A stretch of 64,000 nucleotides of DNA from Bacteroidota bacterium. Lineage in GTDB: Bacteria; Bacteroidota; Bacteroidia; Cytophagales; Cyclobacteriaceae. Of the stretch, positions 7,434 to 14,873 are shown piece after piece; position 1 is the stretch's first letter; the number at the start of each line of letters is the position of its first letter. The position numbers and the translations under genes were made by a program. The notes under the pieces were generated by a model. It did no database searches. It saw nothing but the letters and a program-made list of their open reading frames with translations, and was not told the origin of the DNA. The stretch lies in NCBI GenBank assembly GCA_018266055.1, contig JAFDYT010000019.1:62001-126000 (forward strand). Direction: 5' to 3'.

Positions 7434-9311
7434 TCACTTTTTTCTAAGGACAATCTGTTCCTCTTGCTTGGCGATCACCCTAAGGAAGAACTCGCGGATG
7501 GTAGGGTACTCGTCCGGCTGATAGACTGCGCGGTTAACCATCAGCTGGCTTACGAAATTAATCGTGTTGCCAATCAGGGTAACGCCGTATACAAACTTTG
7601 CACTCCCGTCGGTTAACGTAAAAGAGGTGGACTTGGGCATTTCCTCTACCTGATAGTTTTCGGGGATATCTATTTTGGAAATATAAAATTGGTCGAAGCT
7701 TGGACTAAAATCGATGACCAACTTACGTGTCTCTCCTTTGAATATTGTATTCTCTATTTTCGACGTCAGGTAAGGGTTAAGGTAGATAAGATCGTTTGAA
7801 AAGCTTACCCCGTTAGCCCCGTTGACCTTCATTTTTATCTTAAGTGGTTTGCGCGAATCATCGAGGTATTCCACCGAGTAAATGTCCGTCAAATCCGGCA
7901 GCTCAAGATGCATCCGTTCTGTGAATTTCTCAAGGCCCCAATCTTGGAAGTCTTTTCGTTTATCGCTGGCGAAAAGTCCGTAGTGCGATTCTTCAATTTC
8001 ACCGATAACGGTTTGCTCAGCGGGGTCAAAGCGCAACTTCACATCGTCAACCGTTTTAGATTTTGGCGGAACCAGAGGAATCAATTCCGGATTCTTAGAA
8101 ACTAATACACCGTAGCCATTATGACAGCGAAAAGGGATAAACTCAGTCGCCAGTTTAGGATCGGTGGCATCAATTAATAGCCGGTCTTCTTTGCCGGTCT
8201 TTGAAGGCAGCACTGCTAACACAATGACATCATTGAGTTGATCAATGCTCGGGTGGCTCATCTGGAGGATTCCATTTTTCCGGGTGCTGATAAGCACCGG
8301 GTACGCCTTGATACCACCCCTTTTTAGAAGGGCCATGACCATCATGTTGACTTCAGAGGAGCTTCCTTTGGAAGATTCAAAGACCTCTTTGAAATCGCGG
8401 TCGGGAACTTTGTCGGTGAAGCCATCCCATTTAACCTTTTTCTTTACGAAGTGTACGATTGAGTCTATTGCTTCTCGTGCCCCGGCAGGTATTTTTATTT
8501 TCTTGAATGTGCTGTTGACGAATACGGTGTCTTGCGGTTCGCTGCCGTATGTTTCAAGGTAGTCGTACCGATGACCAATCCATTCCCAGCTATCACTGCC
8601 CCAGATGTAAATGTTTAGTGTGCCAATTAAATTTATAGATGGCAATGAATAGGGCTCTTCATGAAAGGCCGGGATATTTTTTACTTTCCAGGTGTTGGTC
8701 TTTATACCGTTTCTGCTTGTCTCGGTGTGGTCCGTAATGGGCACCGATCCCTGAACGAGTGATTCAAAGGGTAGTTTTCCTCTGAATATATACTCGCTCC
8801 AATACGTGGGTATACTTTGCTGATATTGCCAGGCCAGGTTAACATCCGCACCGTAGCGAATGAGGTAGCTGTATTCAATCACAGATCCTTCCACTACATT
8901 GGGCAAAGCAAATTTCAATTCGTTGGTCGAGCTGTTGTGCTTCGATTCGAAGATGGATTTTGATTCCAGCGTTGACTCAATGATTTTTCCATTGACAAGA
9001 TTGTAAGTTGCTCCCTTAACTCTTGAAATGTTCACTCTTTTGCGGCTGTAGAACATAGAGAAATTACCCCACTGGTCTACGGCTTCTTTCTTTAGGATTT
9101 TAATACGAATGTGACGCTCAAACATATTGCCAAAAACTACATCCACTTTTCCGACATCAAAAAGCACAACGGCTATGGCTGTGGAATCAATGGTGCATCG
9201 TGTGGATGTCAGTTCGTCAAGGCTTACTTTGCCAAACTCCTTTGGCCCCGTTTGACCATGGGCGGTGAGATTTAAAACTAATCCAAACAGGAAAATCAGC
9301 AGGCGATTCAT
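7434..9311 (-). CDS. DUF3857 / transglutaminase-like domain protein, probably non-catalytic
   Basis: A 625-residue exported protein with a signal peptide ending at AHGQ (about residue 20). Residues 60-240 match DUF3857 (FERHIRIKILKKEA, FALPNVVEGSVIEYSYLIRYG), residues about 280-390 a transglutaminase-like segment, and the C-terminal third a beta-rich DUF2569-type tail. In active transglutaminase folds the helix start carries the catalytic Cys; here the matching segment reads SSKGSSSEVNMMVMALLKRG, with Ser in its place, and the expected His region reads QLNDVIV. The Asp of LLIDATDP remains. It is therefore probably a binding rather than a catalytic protein. It is a single gene facing the DUF1330 gene. 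Confidence 0.87.
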   Translation of the reverse strand: MNRLLIFLFGLVLNLTAHGQTGPKEFGKVSLDELTSTRCTIDSTAIAVVLFDVGKVDVVFGNMFERHIRIKILKKEAVDQWGNFSMFYSRKRVNISRVKGATYNLVNGKIIESTLESKSIFESKHNSSTNELKFALPNVVEGSVIEYSYLIRYGADVNLAWQYQQSIPTYWSEYIFRGKLPFESLVQGSVPITDHTETSRNGIKTNTWKVKNIPAFHEEPYSLPSINLIGTLNIYIWGSDSWEWIGHRYDYLETYGSEPQDTVFVNSTFKKIKIPAGAREAIDSIVHFVKKKVKWDGFTDKVPDRDFKEVFESSKGSSSEVNMMVMALLKRGGIKAYPVLISTRKNGILQMSHPSIDQLNDVIVLAVLPSKTGKEDRLLIDATDPKLATEFIPFRCHNGYGVLVSKNPELIPLVPPKSKTVDDVKLRFDPAEQTVIGEIEESHYGLFASDKRKDFQDWGLEKFTERMHLELPDLTDIYSVEYLDDSRKPLKIKMKVNGANGVSFSNDLIYLNPYLTSKIENTIFKGETRKLVIDFSPSFDQFYISKIDIPENYQVEEMPKSTSFTLTDGSAKFVYGVTLIGNTINFVSQLMVNRAVYQPDEYPTIREFFLRVIAKQEEQIVLRKK

Positions 9312-9432
9312 GAAACTATTTTGACTAAAGTTAAGAGAGAATATATTATTTATAAAAAGATGAATCAGGGATGAGTATGTGGTAGTGTCTTCATTTTATT
9401 TTGATTTAATTTAATGCTATCACATAGAAAGA

Positions 9433-11484
9433 ATGCTTCACTGGATTCCTTATCCGATGGTGCGAATCGCCATATTCTTCGCCACCGGAATTCTGGCCGG
9501 GATTTATTTTCCGTGGATAGATCACACTTGGCTAGCAACGCTCGCCGTTGGTTTGCTTTGCTTTTTGGGTTTGCTGTTTCGCGCGGATGAACATCGGTTT
9601 CCGGCGCTGGCTGGTGCGCTTGTCTTGAGCACCGTGTTCTTCCTTGGCTTCCTGCGACTAGTAGGATTCAACGAACTTAACAGTGAAACTCATTTTGCCA
9701 CAATCACTAAGCCTATCGTGGCCTACGAGGCCGAGCTACTTAGTGTGCCGGAAGAGAAACGCAACTCGTGGAAGGTGGAAGTGAAGATGATCGCGGTGAA
9801 GACAACGCCATGGCAACACGCCGACGGTAAGGTGTTGCTGTACATTTCCAAATCCAATTTCAACCGGAGTCAGTGGCATTACGGCGACAGAATTTTGGTG
9901 AAAGGTAGTCCGCAACCAATTCATGGTCCTGCCAACCCCTCCGAGTTTGATTTCAAACGCTTCCTGAGTTTCAGAAACATCGGTCATCAGCAGGTCGTGG
10001 AATCCGGCGATGTTCGAATCGTAGCTCCTGCATTGCACAAAGGACTGATGTACTATTCCTACGAAGCCCGTCGCTGGTCGATCGATAAGATCAACCAAGT
10101 TGTACACGGCGATAACGAAAGAGCCGTTGCGACGGCACTGATCCTGGGTGTCACCGAAGGCATTGACAACGATCTGCTCAACGCCTATGCAGCGAGCGGC
10201 GCCATGCACTTGCTTGCGGTGTCGGGCATGCACGTGGGGATTATCTACGCCATCATTTTGTTTTTATGTGAGCCACTCAATCGATGGCGAAGAAGTGCAT
10301 GGTTAATCGCCGGCATTAGCGTACTGGTGCTGTGGGCCTTTGCTTACGTCACCGGGCTCTCGCCATCGGTACTTCGCGCGGTCACGATGTTTTCATTCAT
10401 TGCCGTGGCAAGGCCATTCGGCAAACGGACAAACCTGTACAACACGCTCGCGGCGTCGGCGTTTGTGTTGCTGCTCTTCAACCCGTACCTCATCTTGTCG
10501 GTGGGCTTTCAACTTTCGTATCTGGCCGTGTTGGGCATCGTGTATCTTCAGCGGCCCATCTATCACCTGATCGACATACACAACCGCGTGTTGGATTGGA
10601 TCTGGCAACTCACCGCGGTATCCATGGCGGCGCAAGTTGCTACTTTCCCGTTGAGCTTGCTATACTTTCACCAGTTCCCGACGTACTTTTTGCTTTCCAA
10701 TTTGTTTGTGATTCCGCTTTCCACAGTAGTGCTGGTGGGTGGGATTTTCCTGCTAGCGACCGGTGTGATTACGCCGTTGGCTTCCGTGACCGGGATGATG
10801 TTGCAGTGGATGGTAAAACTCCTCAACGGAATTGTGTACCTGACCGAGTCGCTGCCGATGAGTGTGGTGGATGCGATTGTGATAAGCCCTGCGCAATGCT
10901 GGCTTTTGTTTGGAATGCTTGTTTCCCTCATTCTCGTGGTGGAGCTGAAATCTGCGCGATGGTTCTATGCAAGCTGTGGTTTGGGGCTGGTGTTTTCTTT
11001 TCTGCAATGGCAGCACTTTGACGAAGCTGTGGATGATGAGTCGTTTATGGTGTATTCCATTCCAACACATTATGCAATGGACTTGATAGATCACGGGCAA
11101 TCAAACTTTGAATGCGACTCACTGCTGGCCGCTGACGAACAGAAGATCCGGTTTCATATTCAACCCAACCGGTTGGAGCACGGCGTGCAGTGGGTAGTAA
11201 CGGGAATTCCTTCAAAGACAGTTCAGGGTATTACTTTTTTCAATTTCCATCGTAAAACGATCGCATGGATTACCGATAAGAAAACAACCTTGCCTTCAGG
11301 ATTTGCCGTCGATTATCTGATCGTCAGTAATAATGCATTGAATGTGAAGGATATGGAGTCGGTAAAAAATGTGTCATTGATTTTGGATGGAACCAATGCG
11401 CCGTATTATGTAACTTCGCTGCAAGTGGCGCAAAAGAACACCATTCACGTCACCGCCACTGACGGTGCGTTTGTACTTCGTTAA
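9433..11484 (+). CDS. comEC: ComEC/Rec2 family DNA-uptake channel protein
   Basis: A 683-residue inner-membrane protein of the ComEC/Rec2 family, the channel that carries single-stranded DNA into the cytoplasm in natural transformation. Residues about 10-180 contain two membrane helices and the DUF4131/OB-like domain. The competence domain runs from about 225 to 510, with its signature HLLAVSGMHVGI at about 258-269 and many further helices (TGLSPSVLRAVTMF, VGFQLSYLAVLGIVYL). The C-terminal 150 residues are soluble but too short for the complete metallo-beta-lactamase domain of longer ComEC proteins; this short form is common in Bacteroidota. The crotonase-fold gene follows after 9 bp, possibly by chance. 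Confidence 0.93.
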   Translation: MLHWIPYPMVRIAIFFATGILAGIYFPWIDHTWLATLAVGLLCFLGLLFRADEHRFPALAGALVLSTVFFLGFLRLVGFNELNSETHFATITKPIVAYEAELLSVPEEKRNSWKVEVKMIAVKTTPWQHADGKVLLYISKSNFNRSQWHYGDRILVKGSPQPIHGPANPSEFDFKRFLSFRNIGHQQVVESGDVRIVAPALHKGLMYYSYEARRWSIDKINQVVHGDNERAVATALILGVTEGIDNDLLNAYAASGAMHLLAVSGMHVGIIYAIILFLCEPLNRWRRSAWLIAGISVLVLWAFAYVTGLSPSVLRAVTMFSFIAVARPFGKRTNLYNTLAASAFVLLLFNPYLILSVGFQLSYLAVLGIVYLQRPIYHLIDIHNRVLDWIWQLTAVSMAAQVATFPLSLLYFHQFPTYFLLSNLFVIPLSTVVLVGGIFLLATGVITPLASVTGMMLQWMVKLLNGIVYLTESLPMSVVDAIVISPAQCWLLFGMLVSLILVVELKSARWFYASCGLGLVFSFLQWQHFDEAVDDESFMVYSIPTHYAMDLIDHGQSNFECDSLLAADEQKIRFHIQPNRLEHGVQWVVTGIPSKTVQGITFFNFHRKTIAWITDKKTTLPSGFAVDYLIVSNNALNVKDMESVKNVSLILDGTNAPYYVTSLQVAQKNTIHVTATDGAFVLR

Positions 11485-11493
11485 CCAAATAAC

Positions 11494-12267
11494 ATGGAGC
11501 TTGTATTGTACGAAACTAAGGAAAGGGTAGGGTATATTACACTCAACCGCCCAGAAAAGAGGAATGCACTTAGTCCCGAACTGGTAGCAGCCCTGCTCGA
11601 TGCATTTACACGCGCAGAGAATGACAATGAAGCAAAAGTGATTGTGCTTCGCGCAAACGGAGAAGCGTTTTGCGCAGGTGCCGATCTGGCTTACCTTCAG
11701 TCGATGCAGCATTTTTCGAGAGAAGACAACCTCGCCGACTCCAACCAGTTGAAGTCGTTGTTTCTGAAAATCTATCAACTCAACAAAGTAGTAATTGCCC
11801 AGGTGCATGGCCATGCGTTGGCAGGCGGCTGCGGACTTGCCAATGTATGCGACGTGGTGTTTGCCGTACCCGAAGCCAGGTTTGGTTACACCGAAGTAAA
11901 GATCGGCTTTGTTCCTGCGATGGTGTTGGTCTTTCTGATTCGCAAAATAGGAGAGCAGCGTGCGCGGCATCTGCTGTTGAGCGGCGATTTGGTTCAGGAC
12001 AAAGAAGCCCTGACGATGGGATTGGTGAATTTCATCTCGACAAAAGCGGAGCTTGCTGAGGCGGTAGAATCCTTCGCTCAGAAATTAGTCACGGGCAACT
12101 CAGCCAACTCCATGGCGCTCACCAAACGAATGATCGACGAGGTGCAATCCATGCCGCTGGCGCAAGCACTTGATTATGCCGCCGCAAAGAATGTGGAAGC
12201 ACGCTCCTCCGACGATTGTAAGAAGGGAATTGGTGCGTTTTTGAGTAAGGAGAAGATCGTTTGGTAG
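11494..12267 (+). CDS. Enoyl-CoA hydratase/isomerase family protein
   Basis: A 257-residue crotonase-fold enzyme, full length. Visible motifs: GYITLNRPEKRNALSPEL near residue 13, the oxyanion-hole loop EAFCAGADLAYL near 52-63, HGHALAGGCGLANVCDVVFA near 104-123, and EVKIGFVPAMVLVFLIRKIG near 131. The family adds water across, or shifts, the double bond of 2-enoyl-CoA esters. The GFVPAMV block resembles methylglutaconyl-CoA hydratases of leucine breakdown, but no other leucine-pathway gene is nearby, so the substrate stays open. The glycine-rich loop has Gly where some hydratases have Glu, which leaves the exact reaction uncertain. Confidence 0.88.
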   Translation: MELVLYETKERVGYITLNRPEKRNALSPELVAALLDAFTRAENDNEAKVIVLRANGEAFCAGADLAYLQSMQHFSREDNLADSNQLKSLFLKIYQLNKVVIAQVHGHALAGGCGLANVCDVVFAVPEARFGYTEVKIGFVPAMVLVFLIRKIGEQRARHLLLSGDLVQDKEALTMGLVNFISTKAELAEAVESFAQKLVTGNSANSMALTKRMIDEVQSMPLAQALDYAAAKNVEARSSDDCKKGIGAFLSKEKIVW

Positions 12268-12303
12268 AAAATAATTGAAAGATTGTTGAGGTAGATTGAA
12301 ACT

Positions 12304-12325
12304 TTAATCGTAATATTACGATTAA
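12304..12325. promoter_or_regulatory. Arsenic-cluster operator 1 (22-bp perfect palindrome)
   Basis: The core AATCGTAATATTACGATT (12306-12323) is a perfect palindrome that extends two bases on each side to 22 bp. It ends 7 bp before the ATG of the arsR-type gene. A near copy lies upstream of arsM. ArsR dimers bind such AT-rich inverted repeats over or next to the promoter, so autoregulation is the natural reading. Confidence 0.82.
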
Positions 12326-12332
12326 TAACACC

Positions 12333-12659
12333 ATGGGACTTACCAAAACAGAAGACTTCAAAAAGACGCACCTCGACCTGGCCGCGGTAACGAAAGCGCT
12401 GGGGCATCCTGCGCGCATCGCAATTCTTCAATTCCTGATAAAAAGTAAATCATGTATCTGCGGTGATATTGTGGAAGAACTACCGTTGTCGCAGTCTACC
12501 GTTTCGCAACATTTGAAAGAATTGAAAAACGCAGGCTTAATAAAAGGAAATATCGACGGACCCAGCGTGTGCTATTGTATTGACGAAAAGAACTGGGCGA
12601 AAGCCGCTAAACTAGTGGCTGACCTATTTGACAGTTACAAAGGGCAGGATTGCTGCTGA
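12333..12659 (+). CDS. arsR: ArsR family metalloregulator
   Basis: A 108-residue winged-helix repressor. The segment LGHPARIAILQFL near residue 29 opens the fold, and the recognition helix is LSQSTVSQHLKELKNAGLI near 56-74. SKSCICGDIV places a Cys-x-Cys pair at the metal-sensor helix position used by ArsR/SmtB proteins to bind As(III), and the protein ends in Cys-Cys, which could add a ligand. In the absence of arsenite it should repress its own gene and arsM through the two matching palindromes; arsenite binding would release it. The arsM and arsC genes follow immediately. Confidence 0.92.
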   Translation: MGLTKTEDFKKTHLDLAAVTKALGHPARIAILQFLIKSKSCICGDIVEELPLSQSTVSQHLKELKNAGLIKGNIDGPSVCYCIDEKNWAKAAKLVADLFDSYKGQDCC

Positions 12660-12674
12660 TTTTTTTTGCTTTAA

Positions 12675-12696
12675 TTAATCGTAATATACCGATAAA
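12675..12696. promoter_or_regulatory. Arsenic-cluster operator 2 (near copy of operator 1)
   Basis: The 22-bp segment beginning TTAATCGTAATATACCGATA matches operator 1 at 19 of 22 positions and keeps both ATCG/CGAT half-sites. It lies in the 55-bp gap between the regulator and arsM, ending 18 bp before the arsM ATG. It suggests that arsM has its own ArsR-controlled promoter in addition to any read-through. Confidence 0.75.
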
Positions 12697-12714
12697 CATT
12701 AATCAATAACCATT

Positions 12715-13563
12715 ATGAAAACACAGGAGACTGCCGAACAACTCAAGGAGATTGTCCGCGAAAAGTACAGCCAGATTGCTGAACAGAGTAAAGGTGAAAA
12801 TGAATCGAGTTGCTGCGGGGCCACCTGTGGCTGCTCTACCGTAGATTACGTTGTCATGGCCGACGACTATTCGAACTTAAAAGGCTACGCACCCGATGCA
12901 GACCTTGGCCTCGGCTGCGGACTGCCTACCGAGTTTGCGTTGATCAAAGAAGGCGACACGGTGGTAGATCTCGGCAGCGGTGCAGGCAATGATTGCTTCG
13001 TAGCCCGCTCCATAGCCGGTGAAAAAGGAAAAGTAATTGGTATTGATTTCACCGAGAAGATGATTGAGAAGGCGAGAGCCAATGCGGACAAACTCGGATA
13101 TAAAAATGTGGAGTTCAGGCAGGGCGATATTGAAAACATGCCGCTGGCCGGTGGCGTGGCCGATGTGGTAGTGAGCAATTGTGTATTGAATCTGGTGCCT
13201 AACAAAAAGCAGGCATTCGCAGAGACATTTCGTGTGTTGAAGAAAGGCGGTCATTTCAGCGTTTCAGATATTGTGCTGGTTGGAGAGTTGCCTGAAGGTT
13301 TGCAAAAAAGCGCCGAGATGTACGCGGGCTGTGTGGCCGGCGCTATTCAGAAAGACGAGTATCTCTCCATCATTAAAGAAGCGGGCTTTGCCAACATTTC
13401 AATTCAAAAGGAAAAGCGAATCAACCTGCCGGACGAAATTCTGCTTCAGTACTTGCCCGAAAGTCAGGTTAAGGAATTCGCGTCCGGTAAATCAGGTATC
13501 TTTAGCGTCACGGTCTACGCCGAAAAGCCCGTCAATTGTTGTGCTCCGGGCTGCTGCGACTAA
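12715..13563 (+). CDS. arsM: Arsenite S-adenosylmethionine methyltransferase
   Basis: A 282-residue cytoplasmic methyltransferase that adds methyl groups from SAM to As(III), giving methylated and finally volatile arsenicals. The SAM-binding motif VVDLGSGAGNDCFVA lies at 83-97, with the acidic residue in IGIDF near 108-112 and QGDIENMPL near 136. The three conserved arsenic-binding cysteines are present as Cys68 (GLGCGLP), Cys156 (SNCVLNL) and Cys206 (YAGCVAG); the 50-residue gap between the last two equals that in characterised ArsM. Extra cysteine clusters at 33-40 (CCGATCGC) and the C-terminus (CCAPGCC) may also hold arsenic. It lies between arsR and arsC. Confidence 0.95.
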   Translation: MKTQETAEQLKEIVREKYSQIAEQSKGENESSCCGATCGCSTVDYVVMADDYSNLKGYAPDADLGLGCGLPTEFALIKEGDTVVDLGSGAGNDCFVARSIAGEKGKVIGIDFTEKMIEKARANADKLGYKNVEFRQGDIENMPLAGGVADVVVSNCVLNLVPNKKQAFAETFRVLKKGGHFSVSDIVLVGELPEGLQKSAEMYAGCVAGAIQKDEYLSIIKEAGFANISIQKEKRINLPDEILLQYLPESQVKEFASGKSGIFSVTVYAEKPVNCCAPGCCD

Positions 13564-13576
13564 ACCGATATTGCCA

Positions 13577-14218
13577 ATGACAGAATCACGAAATCACCAA
13601 TTACTTCCGCCACTGCAAGCCACAGTAGAAGAGTTGCAACATAAGTTCAATACGATTCCTGTGGAGCGTTATGCTGTGTTAAACGAACTAACGAACTTCA
13701 TTAAAAGTAAATCGCGCTCGGGACAGAAGGTAGTCCTGAATTTTATATGCACACACAACTCACGACGAAGTCACCTGGCACAACTGTGGGCACAAACCGC
13801 AGCGTATGTATATGGCGTAAGCAACGTCGTTTGTTTTTCAGGCGGAACGGAAGCTACGGCGTTTAATCCGCGTGCTGTGAAAGCGATGGCGGGCGCGGGG
13901 TTTAACATTGTAACCACCAAAGCGGGCGATAACCCGGTGTATGAAGTTCGGTTTTCGGATGACGCACCGGCGGTCATAGCTTTTTCAAAAACATACGATG
14001 ATCCGTTTAACCAAAGTGCTGATTTTGCTGCTGTGATGACATGCTCGCACGCAGATGAAAATTGCCCGTTGGTGCAGGGGGCGACTGCCCGTATTGCGTT
14101 GACCTACGATGATCCCAAAGAATTTGATGGAACGCCTTTGGAGGCTGCGAAGTACACCGAGCGTGTGAAGCAGATTGGAACGGAGATCTTGTTTGCCTTC
14201 TCAAAAGTTAATTCTTGA
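13577..14218 (+). CDS. arsC: Arsenate reductase, low-molecular-weight phosphatase fold
   Basis: A 213-residue protein related to thioredoxin-coupled ArsC, which reduces arsenate to arsenite. I start it at the ATG at 13577, 13 bp after arsM; the reading frame is open further upstream, but that part only overlaps arsM in another frame. The phosphate-binding loop is FICTHNSRRSHLA with Cys58, and TCSHADENCP gives Cys156 and Cys163 seven apart, matching the resolving pair that carries the disulfide in Bacillus-type ArsC. The tail DDPKEFDGTPLE also fits. The N-terminal 50 residues are longer than in short ArsC. Arsenite made here would feed ArsM. Confidence 0.85.
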   Translation: MTESRNHQLLPPLQATVEELQHKFNTIPVERYAVLNELTNFIKSKSRSGQKVVLNFICTHNSRRSHLAQLWAQTAAYVYGVSNVVCFSGGTEATAFNPRAVKAMAGAGFNIVTTKAGDNPVYEVRFSDDAPAVIAFSKTYDDPFNQSADFAAVMTCSHADENCPLVQGATARIALTYDDPKEFDGTPLEAAKYTERVKQIGTEILFAFSKVNS

Positions 14219-14271
14219 AAACCGAACATAAGGGCCGGTACGTATGTTATCTGTTCTTGAAATAATTAGTA

Positions 14272-14826
14272 ATGAAACTACAGAAAAACGTACCGGCTCC
14301 TCTGTTCAAACTCAATGACATTTACGGGCGAAGCATCGACCTCAATGACTATCGCGACAAGAAAGTATTCATAGGCTTCTTCCGCCATGCGGGATGCCCA
14401 TTTTGCAACATTCGGGTGCACACGCTTCAAAAGGCACGCGAAGAGCTTAAAGCCAAAGGGCTGGAAATGATTTTCTTTTTCGAATCCAAACAGAGTGTTC
14501 TGCTCATGAGCACATTTCACAAGGAGGTTTCTCCGATTCCATTGATTTCCGATCCTGAAAAGAAAATGTATTCGGCGTATGGACTTGAGCCTTCTGGCTA
14601 TAAGTCGGCGATCAGTCACCTTACTTCTTTCGTGCAAACGGCTTACAAAGCAAGCAAACTCGGAGTGCCTATGCACATGATGGCCGACGGAGAATCGATC
14701 AGCACCATGCCCGCCGAGTTTCTGTTGAGCGAAGGCCTGATCGTGAAAGAAATTCATTACTCCGAGCGACTCAACGACCGTCTCAGTCTTGAAACCATCC
14801 GCGCTTTCGCAGCAGGGAAGAGCTAA
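14272..14826 (+). CDS. AhpC/TSA-type peroxiredoxin-like protein
   Basis: A 184-residue thioredoxin-fold protein. The opening NVPAPLFKLNDIYGRSIDL is the usual peroxiredoxin start, and the active region is GFFRHAGCPFCNIRVHTL, with a Cys-Pro-Phe-Cys pair near residues 42-45 instead of the single PxxxT/SxxC cysteine of classical peroxiredoxins. It belongs to the AhpC/TSA-2-like group often annotated as peroxiredoxin-like. No signal peptide is present. It follows arsC by 53 bp on the same strand; a link with thiol balance under arsenic stress is possible but is inference only. Confidence 0.8.
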   Translation: MKLQKNVPAPLFKLNDIYGRSIDLNDYRDKKVFIGFFRHAGCPFCNIRVHTLQKAREELKAKGLEMIFFFESKQSVLLMSTFHKEVSPIPLISDPEKKMYSAYGLEPSGYKSAISHLTSFVQTAYKASKLGVPMHMMADGESISTMPAEFLLSEGLIVKEIHYSERLNDRLSLETIRAFAAGKS

Positions 14827-14873
14827 AGGTCGTCCTTGATTTACTACCTTTGAGTTAGAATAAATCAAAGGCA

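Noticed and set aside
13271-13576. Possible 102-codon upstream extension of arsC
   Set aside because: It only reads the end of arsM in another frame; the ArsC homology starts at the ATG at 13577, directly after arsM.
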